Assembly (NCBI RefSeq): GCF_003112575.1
Contig: NZ_BEWC01000002.1
Location: 1,054,001-1,118,000, forward strand
From: Streptomyces ardesiacus
GTDB lineage: Bacteria > Actinomycetota > Actinomycetes > Streptomycetales > Streptomycetaceae
Direction of reading: 5' to 3'
Length of the DNA stretch: 64,000 nucleotides
A program made the position numbers and the translations under genes. Positions 49,318 through 58,350 of the stretch are shown here, piece after piece. The notes below the pieces were generated by a model. It was not told the origin of the DNA. It searched no databases and was given only the letters and a program-made list of their open reading frames with translations. The number at the start of each line of letters is the position of its first letter. Within the stretch, counting starts at the first letter, position 1.

Positions 49318-50369
49318 TGTCGGCAAGCTCTCGCATCCTCAATCTCGCAGTCATTCCCGGTGACGGCATCGGCCAGGAGGTCGTGGCCGAAGGTCTGAAG
49401 GTCCTCTCCGCCGTCCTTCCGCAGGATGTGAAGCTGGAGACCAAGGAGTTCGACTTCGGCGCCCGGCGCTACCACGCCACCGGTGAGACCCTCACCGACG
49501 CCGACCTCGACGCCCTCAAGGCCCACGACGCCATCCTGCTCGGCGCGATCGGCGACCCCTCGGTGCCGTCCGGGGTGCTGGAGCGCGGCTTCCTGCTCAA
49601 GCTCCGCTTCGCCTTCGACCACCACGTCAACCTGCGGCCGAGCAAGCTCCTGCCCGGCGTCGCCACCCCGCTCGCCGGCCAGCCCGAGATCGACTTCGTC
49701 GTCGTCCGCGAGGGCACCGAGGGCCCCTACACGGGCAACGGCGGCACCATCCGCAAGGGCACCGAGCACGAGGTCGCCACCGAGGTGTCCGTCAACACCG
49801 CCTACGGCGTCGAGCGCGTCGTGCGGGACGCCTTCGCCCGCGCCCAGGCCCGGCCCCGCAAGAAGCTCACGCTGGTCCACAAGAACAACGTGCTGACCTT
49901 CGCGGGCCACCTGTGGACCGACGTCTTCCACAAGGTGGCCGCGGAGTACCCCGAGGTCACCACCGACTACATCCACGTCGACGCCGCGACCATCTACCTG
50001 GTCACCGACCCGGCCCGTTTCGACGTGATCGTCACCGACAACCTCTTCGGCGACATCATCACCGACCTCGCCGCGGCCGTCTCCGGCGGCATCGGCGTCG
50101 CGGCCAGCGGGAACATCAACCCCTCCCGCGACTTCCCCTCGATGTTCGAGCCGGTGCACGGCTCCGCGCCCGACATCGCCGGCCAGGGCAAGGCCGACCC
50201 CACCGCCACGGTCCTGTCCGTCGCCCTGCTGCTGCGCCACCTCGGTTACGAGGCCGAGGCCGCCCGCATCGAGGACGCCGTCTCGGCCGACCTCGGTGAG
50301 CGCGGCGGTCTGCCCGCCCGTTCCACCTCGGAGATCGGCGACGCGCTCGCCGTACGAGTAGCCGGCTGA
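49317..50369 (+). CDS. leuB: 3-isopropylmalate dehydrogenase
   Basis: The 350-residue NAD- and Mg-dependent enzyme oxidatively decarboxylates 3-isopropylmalate in leucine synthesis. It has [15 protein letters not shown] at the start, RPSKLLPGV and the [13 protein letters not shown] loop that distinguishes LeuB-like enzymes, Lys and Asp ligands in LVHKNNVL and [12 protein letters not shown], and the NAD-binding [17 protein letters not shown] shorter GTG at 49308 is possible. It is adjacent to ilvE but separated by 263 bp with a terminator hairpin. Confidence 0.96.
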   Translation: MSASSRILNLAVIPGDGIGQEVVAEGLKVLSAVLPQDVKLETKEFDFGARRYHATGETLTDADLDALKAHDAILLGAIGDPSVPSGVLERGFLLKLRFAFDHHVNLRPSKLLPGVATPLAGQPEIDFVVVREGTEGPYTGNGGTIRKGTEHEVATEVSVNTAYGVERVVRDAFARAQARPRKKLTLVHKNNVLTFAGHLWTDVFHKVAAEYPEVTTDYIHVDAATIYLVTDPARFDVIVTDNLFGDIITDLAAAVSGGIGVAASGNINPSRDFPSMFEPVHGSAPDIAGQGKADPTATVLSVALLLRHLGYEAEAARIEDAVSADLGERGGLPARSTSEIGDALAVRVAG

Positions 50370-50402
50370 CACCCGCCGCGCCACTCGATCGAATCCGTTT
50401 CG

Positions 50403-50440
50403 AAGCCGTCGGGTCCCAAAACAAGGCACCCGGCGGCTTT
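50403..50440 (+). terminator. Terminator after leuB
   Basis: AAGCCGTCGGGT pairs with ACCCGGCGGCTT (one G-T pair) around a 13-nt loop and ends with TTTCTCC. Confidence 0.75.
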
Positions 50441-50515
50441 CTCCTGCGTCCGCCAGGTGCGACCATCGAAACCTGGGCCGCATTCACCCCGTTTCACCCC
50501 TCGCGGGCCGCGCGC

Positions 50516-50521
50516 GATAAT
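50516..50521 (+). promoter_or_regulatory. -10 candidate of ilvE
   Basis: GATAAT is 112 nt before the ilvE ATG. The long leader shows no leader peptide with Ile/Leu/Val codons. Confidence 0.4.
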
Positions 50522-50632
50522 CGAACGCGAAGCCGCGACTTGAGGGAATGCTCGGACGTCCTAGCACCGGCCACCGGCCGTACGGGCGTGACCGCGGCCC
50601 GTCACAACACAACCGGTGAAGGACAGCCACCC

Positions 50633-51721
50633 ATGACGACGCCCACGATCGAGCTCAAGCCCTCCGCCAACCCGCTCTCGGACGCCGAGCGCGCGGCGAT
50701 TCTGGCCAACCCCGGGTTCGGCCGCCACTTCACCGACCACATGGTGACGATCAGGTGGACCGAGGGCCGCGGCTGGCACGACGGTCAGCTCGTGCCCTAC
50801 GCCCCGCTCTCCCTCGACCCGGCGACCATGGTCCTGCACTACGCGCAGGAGATCTTCGAGGGGCTGAAGGCCTACCGGCGTCCCGACGGTTCCGTCGCCA
50901 CCTTCCGCCCGGAGAAGAACGGCGCCCGCTTCCAGGCCTCCTCGCGCCGCCTCGGCATGCCCGAGCTTCCGGTCGAGACCTTCATCGAGGCCTGCGACGC
51001 GCTGGTGAAGCAGGACGAGAAGTGGGTCCCGGCGCACGGCGGCGAGGAGTCCCTGTACCTGCGCCCCTTCATGATCGCCACCGAGGTCGGCCTGGGCGTC
51101 AAGCCGGCCAACGAGTACCTCTTCCTCGTCATCGCCTCCCCGGCCGGCGCCTACTTCCCGGGCGGCGTCAAGCCCGTCTCCATCTGGGTCTCCGAGGACC
51201 GCGTCCGCGCCGTCCCCGGCGGCATGGGCGACGCCAAGACCGGCGGCAACTACGCGGCCTCCCTGCTCGCCCAGGCCGAGGCCGCGGCCAAGGGCTGCGA
51301 CCAGGTCTGCTACCTCGACGCCATCGAGCGCACGTGGGTCGAGGAACTGGGCGGCATGAACCTGTACTTCGTGTACGGGAACAAGATCATCACGCCGGCC
51401 CTCACCGGCTCCATCCTCGAGGGCGTCACCCGTGACTCCCTGCTCACCGTCGCCCGCGACCTCGGCTACGAGGCGGAGGAGGGCCGCATCTCGGTCGACC
51501 AGTGGCAGCGCGACTCGGAGAACGGCACCCTCACCGAGGTCTTCGCCTGCGGCACCGCGGCCGTGATCACGCCCGTCGGCACGGTCAAGCGGACCGGCGC
51601 CCAGTGGCAGCAGAGCGGGGGCGAGCCGGGCGAGGTCACGCAGCGGCTGCGGGACGCGCTGCTGGACATCCAGCGGGGGACCGTCGAGGACACCCACGGC
51701 TGGATGCACACGCTGGCCTGA
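50633..51721 (+). CDS. ilvE: Branched-chain amino acid aminotransferase
   Basis: The predicted 362-residue fold-IV PLP aminotransferase interconverts Ile, Leu and Val with their keto acids using glutamate. The PLP Lys is K202 in [15 protein letters not shown]. Substrate and PLP contacts are seen in the Tyr of [21 protein letters not shown] and [15 protein letters not shown]. Length is typical of the IlvE class II group. GAAGGACAG precedes ATG 50633. It completes, with ilvBNC, leuB and the cimA-type gene, the branched-chain pathway cluster. Confidence 0.97.
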   Translation: MTTPTIELKPSANPLSDAERAAILANPGFGRHFTDHMVTIRWTEGRGWHDGQLVPYAPLSLDPATMVLHYAQEIFEGLKAYRRPDGSVATFRPEKNGARFQASSRRLGMPELPVETFIEACDALVKQDEKWVPAHGGEESLYLRPFMIATEVGLGVKPANEYLFLVIASPAGAYFPGGVKPVSIWVSEDRVRAVPGGMGDAKTGGNYAASLLAQAEAAAKGCDQVCYLDAIERTWVEELGGMNLYFVYGNKIITPALTGSILEGVTRDSLLTVARDLGYEAEEGRISVDQWQRDSENGTLTEVFACGTAAVITPVGTVKRTGAQWQQSGGEPGEVTQRLRDALLDIQRGTVEDTHGWMHTLA

Positions 51722-51872
51722 CGCGTGCCGGGCGGGGGGCGGGCCCGGCCGGGACCCCGCCCCTCCGGCCCGTGCGGGGGAGTTGCCGGTGGACGGAGGC
51801 CGCTCGCATCCTGAGACGGGCGGTGAGAAGGGGGAGGGAGTGTGCCAGACTTCCCCCGTGCTCTCGTTCGCC

Positions 51873-51908
51873 ATGATTATTGGCAGCAGGCGCGCCGGTC
51901 CGCAGTGA
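51873..51908 (+). CDS. Ile-coding attenuator leader peptide
   Basis: The frame encodes MIIGSRRAGPQ. Codons 2 and 3 are both ATT (51876-51881), an uncommon Ile codon in this GC-rich genome. No other branched-chain codon follows, so it would sense Ile only. A ribosome site is weak (no clear GGAG), and the start is read from the tandem Ile codons. Confidence 0.7.
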   Translation: MIIGSRRAGPQ

Positions 51909-51988
51909 CCACCACGTACGACCAGGTACGGGTGGCCACCGTCGTCCTCGACCCGCGCGCAGACCTCTCGCACCCGCGAGAGGTTTTT
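51890..51988 (+). promoter_or_regulatory. Transcription attenuator of the citramalate synthase gene
   Basis: GCGCGCCGGTC (51890-51900) pairs, with one mismatch, with GACCCGCGCGC (51950-51960). It encloses a 10-bp hairpin (51909-51935, loop GACCAG). Two nt later is the terminator ACCTCTCGC/GCGAGAGGT with ACCC loop (51963-51984) followed by T's to 51988. The layout matches the ilvB attenuator. An Ile signal supports an isoleucine-route role. Confidence 0.78.
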
Positions 51989-52096
51989 CGCTTTCCTGGC
52001 CCACCCCGAGCCGGGAAGAGAGCGCGAGGGATCATAGAGGAACGGTGGAACCGGTCATTCCGGTAGACCGAGATTCCCTACAGGAGCCTTCAGATC

Positions 52097-53701
52097 ATGA
52101 CCGCAACCAGCGAACTCGACGATTCGTTCCACGTCTTCGACACCACCCTGCGCGACGGCGCGCAGCGCGAGGGCATCAACCTCACGGTCGCGGACAAGCT
52201 GGCCATCGCACGGCACCTGGACGACTTCGGTGTGGGCTTCATCGAGGGCGGCTGGCCCGGCGCCAACCCGCGGGACACCGAGTTCTTCGCCCGGGCCCGG
52301 CAGGAGATCGACTTCCAGCACGCCCGGTTGGTGGCCTTCGGCTCCACCCGCCGCGCGGGCGCCAAGGCCGCCGAGGACCACCAGGTCAAGGCGCTGCTCG
52401 ACTCCGGCGCCGACGTGATCACGCTGGTGGCCAAGTCCCACGACCGGCACGTGGAACTGGCCCTGCGCACCACGCTCGACGAGAACCTCGCCATGGTCGC
52501 GGACACGGTCTCCCACCTCAGGGCGCAGGGGCGCAGGGTCTTCGTCGACTGCGAGCACTTCTTCGACGGCTACCGCGCCAACCCCGAGTACGCGAAGTCG
52601 GTCGTGCGCACCGCCTGGGAGGCCGGCGCCGACGTCGTCATCCTGTGCGACACCAACGGCGGCATGCTCCCGGCGCAGATCCAGGCCGTGGTCGCCACGG
52701 TGCTCGCCGACACCGGCGCCCGGCTCGGCATCCACGCCCAGGACGACACCGGCTGCGCCGTCGCCAACACCCTCGCCGCCGTCGACGCGGGCGCGACCCA
52801 CGTCCAGTGCACGGCCAACGGCTACGGCGAGCGGGTCGGCAACGCCAACCTGTTCCCGGTCGTGGCCGCCCTGGAGCTGAAGTACGGCAAGAAGGTGCTG
52901 CCCGAGGGCCGGCTGCGCGAGATGACCCGCACCTCCCACGCCATCGCCGAGGTCGTCAACCTCACCCCCTCCACCCACCAGCCCTACGTGGGCGTCTCCG
53001 CCTTCGCCCACAAGGCCGGCCTGCACGCGTCCGCGATCAAGGTCGACCCGGACCTGTACCAGCACATCGACCCCGAGCTGGTCGGCAACACCATGCGGAT
53101 GCTGGTCTCCGACATGGCCGGCCGCGCCTCCATCGAGCTCAAGGGCAAGGAGCTCGGCATCGACCTCGGCGGCGACCGCGAACTGGTCGGCCGGGTCGTG
53201 GAGCGGGTCAAGGAGCGCGAGCTGGCGGGCTACACCTACGAGGCCGCCGACGCCAGCTTCGAGCTGCTGCTGCGCGCCGAGGCCGAGGGCAGGCCGCTGA
53301 AGTACTTCGACGTCGAGTCCTGGCGCGCGATCACGGAGGACCGCCCCGACGGCAGCCACGCCAACGAGGCCACGGTCAAGCTCTGGGCCAAGGGCGAGCG
53401 CATCGTCGCCACCGCGGAGGGCAACGGCCCGGTCAACGCCCTGGACCGGTCGCTGCGCGTCGCGCTGGAGAAGATCTACCCCGAACTGGCCAAGCTCGAC
53501 CTGGTCGACTACAAGGTCCGCATCCTGGAGGGTGTGCACGGCACCCAGTCCACGACCAGGGTCCTCATCTCCACGTCGGACGGCACGGGGGAGTGGGCCA
53601 CGGTGGGCGTCGCGGAGAACGTCATCGCCGCCTCGTGGCAGGCCCTGGAGGACGCCTACACCTACGGGCTGCTGCGGGCGGGGGTCGCGCCCGCCGAGTG
53701 A
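52097..53701 (+). CDS. cimA: Citramalate synthase (LeuA-like family)
   Basis: The predicted 534-residue enzyme belongs to the DRE-TIM metallolyases. It starts with VFDTTLRDGAQREGINL, has the metal-site HxH in LGIHAQDDTGCAVAN and the C-terminal LeuA-dimer regulatory domain (TYEAADASFELLLR, KVRILEG). The family covers citramalate synthase and 2-isopropylmalate synthase. I call it CimA because its leader peptide reads Ile codons only, which fits the pyruvate route to 2-oxobutyrate for isoleucine; a 2-isopropylmalate role is not ruled out. AGGAG lies 10 nt before ATG 52097. A hairpin follows the gene. Confidence 0.85.
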   Translation: MTATSELDDSFHVFDTTLRDGAQREGINLTVADKLAIARHLDDFGVGFIEGGWPGANPRDTEFFARARQEIDFQHARLVAFGSTRRAGAKAAEDHQVKALLDSGADVITLVAKSHDRHVELALRTTLDENLAMVADTVSHLRAQGRRVFVDCEHFFDGYRANPEYAKSVVRTAWEAGADVVILCDTNGGMLPAQIQAVVATVLADTGARLGIHAQDDTGCAVANTLAAVDAGATHVQCTANGYGERVGNANLFPVVAALELKYGKKVLPEGRLREMTRTSHAIAEVVNLTPSTHQPYVGVSAFAHKAGLHASAIKVDPDLYQHIDPELVGNTMRMLVSDMAGRASIELKGKELGIDLGGDRELVGRVVERVKERELAGYTYEAADASFELLLRAEAEGRPLKYFDVESWRAITEDRPDGSHANEATVKLWAKGERIVATAEGNGPVNALDRSLRVALEKIYPELAKLDLVDYKVRILEGVHGTQSTTRVLISTSDGTGEWATVGVAENVIAASWQALEDAYTYGLLRAGVAPAE

Positions 53702-53702
53702 C

Positions 53703-53727
53703 GAAGTGCCCGATACCAGGGCACTTC
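53703..53727 (+). terminator. Hairpin after the citramalate synthase gene
   Basis: GAAGTGCCC pairs perfectly with GGGCACTTC around GATACCA, just after the stop. Confidence 0.65.
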
Positions 53728-53763
53728 ATGTCTGAGCGGGGTGCATGCGGGTACGCCGAGCGT

Positions 53764-55104
53764 ATGAGTGGCGTTCGCATGCACCTCCTCATGCGCCTCC
53801 TGGTCGTACCGGTCGTCGCCGCGCTGGCGGTGCTGATGGCCGGTGCGCCCGGCGCGCGGGCGCAGACCGACGTCTCCACGATCGGCGCCGCCCTGCGCGA
53901 CAGTCCGGTCTACGTGGACCCGGCCGCATCGGGCCTGCTGTCCGGGTCCGACGCGGACGCGCTCGCCCACAAGATCGAGAACGCGGGCGACCCCATCTTC
54001 GTCGTGGTCCTCCCGGCCGGCTACCCGACCACCGACCTCTTCCAGAACCTGCGCACCGAGACCGGCATCACCGGTCTGTACGGCGTCCGCCTCGGCGACC
54101 GTTTCGACGCCCGTGCCGACAGCAGCGTGCTGAGCCGCCAGGGCGTGCGGAACCTGGTCACCGCGGTCCAGGGCGCGGGCGATCCCAAGGCGCAGCTGAA
54201 CGACTTCGTCGACGACGCGGTGCGCAGCGTGAACGGCTCCGCCCCCTCCTCCTGGGACTCCGGGGGCGGTTCCGCGCCCACGGGCGCCCTGATCACCGCG
54301 GGCGCGGTGGTGGTGGTCGGCGGCGCGGGCGTCTACGCGCTCTCCCGGCGCAGCCGCCACCGCCGCGAGGCCGAGCAGCGGGAGTCGCTGGAGCGGCTGC
54401 GGGTGGTGGTCGACGAGGACATCACGGCGTTCGGCGAGGAACTGGACCGCCTGGACTTCCACCCGGCGGAACCGGGCGCGGACGACGCCATGCGGGCGGA
54501 CTACGAACGCGCCCTGGACTCCTACGACCAGGCGAAGACGTACATGGCGGACGCCCGCAAGCCGGAGGACGTGCGGGCGGTCACCCAGGCGGTGGAGGAC
54601 GGCCGCTTCTCGCTCGCGCAGCTCGCCGCCCGCCGCGAGGGCAGGCCGCTGCCCGAACGCCGCCCGCCCTGCTTCTTCGACCCGCGCCACGGTCCGTCGG
54701 TCGCCGACGCCACCTGGACCCCGCCGGGCGGCACGACCCGCCAGGTCCCGGTCTGCGCGGCCGACCGGGCCCGGCTCTCCGACGGGCGGGAGCCGATGAT
54801 CCGCGAGGTGGACACCGAGTACGGCCGCCGCCCCTACTGGGACGCGGGCCCGGCCTACGGCCCCTGGGCGGGCGGCTACTTCGGCGGGGGCATCCTGCCC
54901 GGTCTGCTGGTCGGCACCATGCTGGGCAGCATGATGGCGGGCCCCGCCTACGGAGCCGGTTACGGCGCGGGTTACGGCGACTTCGGCGGCTACGAGGGCG
55001 GCGACGTCTCGGGCGCCGACTTCGACCCCGGGGACTTCGGGGGCGGCTTCGGCGGTGACGGAGGCTTCGGCGGGGGAGGCGGCGACTTCGGCGGCGGCTT
55101 CTGA
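53764..55104 (+). CDS. Exported TPM-like membrane protein with Gly-rich tail
   Basis: The predicted protein of about 446 residues has a signal peptide (LLVVPVVAALAVLMAGAPGARA), an extracytoplasmic domain (residues about 40-170) resembling TPM-domain proteins, a membrane helix (TAGAVVVVGGAGVYALS), a charged helical region (about residues 200-320) and a C-terminal glycine-rich tail (repeats such as GGFGGDGGFGGGGGDFGGGF). Proteins of this type in actinomycetes are uncharacterised. The Gly/Asp/Phe tail looks disordered and hydrophobic and is lineage-specific. Start ATG 53764 follows a possible -10 TACGCC. It converges on YceI. Confidence 0.8.
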   Translation: MSGVRMHLLMRLLVVPVVAALAVLMAGAPGARAQTDVSTIGAALRDSPVYVDPAASGLLSGSDADALAHKIENAGDPIFVVVLPAGYPTTDLFQNLRTETGITGLYGVRLGDRFDARADSSVLSRQGVRNLVTAVQGAGDPKAQLNDFVDDAVRSVNGSAPSSWDSGGGSAPTGALITAGAVVVVGGAGVYALSRRSRHRREAEQRESLERLRVVVDEDITAFGEELDRLDFHPAEPGADDAMRADYERALDSYDQAKTYMADARKPEDVRAVTQAVEDGRFSLAQLAARREGRPLPERRPPCFFDPRHGPSVADATWTPPGGTTRQVPVCAADRARLSDGREPMIREVDTEYGRRPYWDAGPAYGPWAGGYFGGGILPGLLVGTMLGSMMAGPAYGAGYGAGYGDFGGYEGGDVSGADFDPGDFGGGFGGDGGFGGGGGDFGGGF

Positions 55105-55126
55105 GCCGCCGCGGCGGTCCGGCCCG

Positions 55127-55684
55127 TCAGGCCTGCCGGATCGCCGAGATGTCGAAGTTCAGCTTGATCTTGTCGGAGACCAGGACCCCGCCCGTCTCCA
55201 GGGCCGCGTTCCAGGTGAGCCCCCACTCCGAGCGCTTGATCTCCGCCTTGCCCTCGAAGCCGACGCGCTCGTTGCCGAACGGGTCCTTGGCGGCGCCGTT
55301 GAACTCCAGGTCGATGGTGAGCGGCTTGGTCGTGCCGAGGATCGACAGGTCACCGGTGATGCGGTAGTCGTCGCCGCCCAGGGACTCCGCCTTGGTGGAG
55401 CGGAAGGTCATCGTCGGGTACTCGCCGGTGTTGAAGAAGTCCGAGCTCTTCAGGTGGCCGTCGCGGTCGGGAGAGCCCGTGTCGATGCTGTCCATCGTGA
55501 CGTCGAGGGTGGCCGTGGAACGGGACGGGTCGGCGCCGTCCAGGTGCAGCGTGCCGGTGAAGTCGAGGAACTTGCCCTTGACGTTGGTGACCATGGCGTG
55601 GCGCGCCGTGAAGCCGATCGTCGTGTGGGCGGGGTCGACGGTGTAGTCGCCGGTGAGCGTGGCGAGGTCGGGGGTGCTGGTCAT
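55127..55684 (-). CDS. YceI family protein
   Basis: The predicted 185-residue YceI beta-barrel has GDYTVDPAHTTIGFTARHAMVTNVKGKF near the N-terminus, the mid HLDG repeat region and YPTMTFRS. Members bind a polyisoprenoid in a lipocalin-like barrel; no signal peptide is present here, so it is cytoplasmic. GGAGG lies 6 nt before ATG 55684. The palindrome GTTGAA-TG-TTCAAC (55731-55744) lies 47 bp upstream and looks like a MarR-type operator. The regulator is not in the immediate neighbourhood. Confidence 0.92.
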   Translation of the reverse strand: MTSTPDLATLTGDYTVDPAHTTIGFTARHAMVTNVKGKFLDFTGTLHLDGADPSRSTATLDVTMDSIDTGSPDRDGHLKSSDFFNTGEYPTMTFRSTKAESLGGDDYRITGDLSILGTTKPLTIDLEFNGAAKDPFGNERVGFEGKAEIKRSEWGLTWNAALETGGVLVSDKIKLNFDISAIRQA

Positions 55685-55730
55685 GGTGTCCTCCGTGAGG
55701 GGTCGGGACCCGGGCGGTCCGGGGCCTAAT

Positions 55731-55744
55731 GTTGAATGTTCAAC
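55731..55744. promoter_or_regulatory. MarR-type palindrome before YceI
   Basis: GTTGAATGTTCAAC is a perfect 6-bp-arm palindrome with a 2-bp centre, upstream of YceI. It is similar in form to operators bound by MarR-family regulators. It also lies on the other side of the polysaccharide lyase gene. Confidence 0.65.
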
Positions 55745-55849
55745 CAGTCCAACGAGTTCGACTGTAGACCTATTCCGCGCGGGCATCAACCGTCACGCAC
55801 GGCGTGCCGCGCGTGTCGTTCCGGATTCGGCCACGACGTGATAGACGGC

Positions 55850-58195
55850 ATGAGCATGACCCCGAAGCGCCCCACCGCTCCCGGCCGCCGGGCCGTCCTG
55901 TTCGCCGCGGCACTGGCCGCCGGCCTCACCGCGGCCCCCCGCGCGGCAGCCGCGCCCGACCCCCCGGCCGACCCCTACGACGCCCTCCGCCGGCGCTGGC
56001 TCGAGCTCGCCCTCGGCACCGGCTACGACCCCGCCGCCGAGCCGTACGCCTCCCGTCTCGCCGAGACCGGCGCACGCGCCCGCGCGTACCGCGCCGCCAT
56101 GGCCCCGACCCCCACCTCGCTGTGGCCCGGCCACCCCTTCGACCCGCCCGCCGGCATCACCTTCGCCTACGGCCGCCTGTGGACGATGACCGAGGCGTAC
56201 GTCCAGGAGGGCACCGGCTCCACCGGCGACCCCGGCCTCCTCGCCGACCTCCTGCGCGGTCTCGACCACCTCTCGGCCACCGTCTACCACCCGGCCACCG
56301 CCCGCTACGGCAACTGGTGGGAATGGCAGATCGGCAGCCCACGCCTCCTGATGGACATCACCGCCGCCCTGTACGACCACCTCGGCGCCGACCGCGTCGC
56401 CGCCGCCTGCGCCGCCGTCGACCACTTCGTCTCCGACACGATGCTCGGCGACTACTCCGGCACCTCCACCGGCGCCAACCGCGTCGACCTGTGCCGCTCC
56501 GTGGCCCTGCGCGGCATCCTGGGCCGCAACCCCGCCAAGATCGCCCTGGCCCGCGACGCCCTCTCACCGGTCTTCCCGTACGTCACCGAGGGCGACGGGC
56601 TCTACGCCGACGGCTCGTTCGTCCAGCACACCTGGATCGCCTACTCCGGGACGTACGGCCAGGTCATGCTCGACGGGCTGGGCCGGCTGTTCACCCTGCT
56701 GGCCGGCTCCGCGTGGGAGGTGACGGACCCGGCCCGGCAGATCGTCCTCGACAGTGTCGAGCGGGCCTACGCACCCCTGATCCACGACGGCCTGGTCATG
56801 GACGTGGTCAACGGCCGAGCGATCAGCCGGGGTCACCTCCAGGGCGACGACCTCCACGTCATGCGCGGCGACCACTTCCACGGCCGCCAGCTCGTCGCCG
56901 CCGTGGCGGTCCTCGCGGGCGGTGCGAGCGACGCCGAGCGGAAACGCTGGCACGCCCGGATCAAGGGCTGGATCGAGCGCGACACCGTCACCCCGATCCT
57001 CACGGCGCCGGAGTTCCGGGCGGCCGACCTCGCCCGGCTGCACGCGATCGCCGACGCGCCCGGCGAGGCCGCCCCCGAACCCGCCGGACACCACCTCTTC
57101 GCCGCCATGGACCGTGCCGTTCACCGCCGCCCCGCCTTCACCGCGGGCCTCGCCATGGCCAGCGACCGCATCGCCCACTACGAGTGCGGCAACGGCGAGA
57201 ACCCGCGCGGCTGGCACACCGGCGCGGGGATGCTCACCTGGTGGGCGAACGGAACCAGGTCCGACCAGTACACGGACTGGTTCTGGCCGACCGTCGACTG
57301 GTACCGGCTGCCCGGCACCACCGTCTCCACCCGGCGCCTGCCCGACCGCGCGGGCGGCGAATGGGGCGAGCCCAAGCCGGACGTGCGCTGGGTCGGCGGC
57401 ACGACCGACGGCGCCTACGCGGCCGTCGGCCAGGACCTCAAGGGTCTCGGCTCCACCCTGCGGGCGCGCAAGTCCTGGTTCTTCCTCGACGACGCGGTGG
57501 TGTGCCTGGGCGCCGGCATCACCTGCGCCGACGGCGTCCCCGTCGAGACGGTCGTCGACAACCGCAACCTGGGGGAGGGCGGCACCCAGGCCCTCGTGCA
57601 CGGCGGGCGCTGGGCCCACCTGGAGGGCCACGGCGGCTGGATCGTGCCCGAGGGGGAGCTGCGGACCCTGCGCGAGGACCGCACCGGCGCCTGGTCCGAC
57701 ATCAACGCCACCAGCACGACCGAACGCCGCACCCGGCGCTGGCAGACCCTCTGGCTCGACCACGGCACCGACCCGGCCGACGCCGGCTACGTCTACACCG
57801 TCATGCCGGGCGCCTCCCGCGCCGCCGTGGCCCGCCGGGCGGCCGACCGCCGTTGGCTGAGGGTCCTCGCCAACGACCGCATCCGCCAGGCGGTGGCCGT
57901 CCCCTGGCTCGGTCTCACGGCCGCCAACTTCTGGCAGGTCGGCACCGCGGGCCCGCTCACCGCGACGGCCGGGGCGAGTGTGCTGGTCCGCCGCACCGGC
58001 CGCTCCGCTACCCTCTGCGTGAGCGAACCGCCGCGCACGGGACAGCCCCTGGAGATCGTCTGGGACCACCCGGTGAGGGCGGTGTCGCGGGCCGACGAGA
58101 CGGTCGAGGTCCTGGAGGCGGGCCGCCGACTGCGCCTGCGCGTCACCCCAGGGGTGGTATGTACCACCCACGAATGTGAGGTGATTCTCAGCTAA
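55850..58195 (+). CDS. Secreted polysaccharide lyase family 8 (hyaluronate/chondroitin/xanthan lyase)
   Basis: The predicted protein of about 781 residues begins with a Tat signal (GRRAVLFAAALAAGLTAAPRAAAA). The alpha/alpha toroid carries the PL8 motif GNWWEWQIG (Asn155), followed by SFVQHTWIAYSGTYG with catalytic His260 and Tyr269. The C-terminal beta-sandwich is intact. PL8 enzymes cleave acidic polysaccharides by beta-elimination; which one cannot be said. It is the clearest accessory gene here, being absent, as far as I recall, from the equivalent S. coelicolor region. The start is not certain (ATG 55850 or 55856). Confidence 0.93.
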   Translation: MSMTPKRPTAPGRRAVLFAAALAAGLTAAPRAAAAPDPPADPYDALRRRWLELALGTGYDPAAEPYASRLAETGARARAYRAAMAPTPTSLWPGHPFDPPAGITFAYGRLWTMTEAYVQEGTGSTGDPGLLADLLRGLDHLSATVYHPATARYGNWWEWQIGSPRLLMDITAALYDHLGADRVAAACAAVDHFVSDTMLGDYSGTSTGANRVDLCRSVALRGILGRNPAKIALARDALSPVFPYVTEGDGLYADGSFVQHTWIAYSGTYGQVMLDGLGRLFTLLAGSAWEVTDPARQIVLDSVERAYAPLIHDGLVMDVVNGRAISRGHLQGDDLHVMRGDHFHGRQLVAAVAVLAGGASDAERKRWHARIKGWIERDTVTPILTAPEFRAADLARLHAIADAPGEAAPEPAGHHLFAAMDRAVHRRPAFTAGLAMASDRIAHYECGNGENPRGWHTGAGMLTWWANGTRSDQYTDWFWPTVDWYRLPGTTVSTRRLPDRAGGEWGEPKPDVRWVGGTTDGAYAAVGQDLKGLGSTLRARKSWFFLDDAVVCLGAGITCADGVPVETVVDNRNLGEGGTQALVHGGRWAHLEGHGGWIVPEGELRTLREDRTGAWSDINATSTTERRTRRWQTLWLDHGTDPADAGYVYTVMPGASRAAVARRAADRRWLRVLANDRIRQAVAVPWLGLTAANFWQVGTAGPLTATAGASVLVRRTGRSATLCVSEPPRTGQPLEIVWDHPVRAVSRADETVEVLEAGRRLRLRVTPGVVCTTHECEVILS

Positions 58196-58213
58196 GGGGT
58201 TTGTGCAACCCCT
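58195..58213 (+). terminator. Hairpin after the polysaccharide lyase gene
   Basis: AGGGGTT pairs with AACCCCT around TGTGC, overlapping the stop codon by one base. Confidence 0.5.
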
Positions 58214-58295
58214 ACAAGCCCCAGCCCCCCTGAGCAGTCGAAAAGGCTGCACGGGATGGGGATTCTGTTCAGTGCTACCAGGAAATCGGGCCGGA

Positions 58296-58350
58296 GACTG
58301 TACGGAGTCGACGGCTCGCATTCCTTGGTCGGCTTCGTACAGTCACTACA
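58296..58350 (+). promoter_or_regulatory. accB promoter with flanking inverted repeat
   Basis: TACAGT (58338-58343) ends 6 nt before the ATG at 58350 (leaderless). CGTACAGTC (58336-58344) is the exact complement of GACTGTACG at 58296-58304, 40 bp away centre to centre. The right arm overlaps the -10, so a repressor or activator binding both arms is plausible; the left arm also forms a TACAGT on the minus strand. Confidence 0.6.

Larger units (their letters stand above)
51722..52096 (+). other. 375-bp leader region of the citramalate synthase gene
   Basis: It holds the spacer after ilvE, an Ile-coding leader peptide (51873-51908), a pairing region and a terminator at 51963-51988, then the ribosome site of the cimA-type gene. 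Confidence 0.8.

Noticed and set aside
50548..50619. 23-codon frame [23 protein letters not shown] before ilvE as a leader peptide
   Set aside because: It has only one Leu and no Ile or Val, no ribosome site, and no terminator follows before ilvE.
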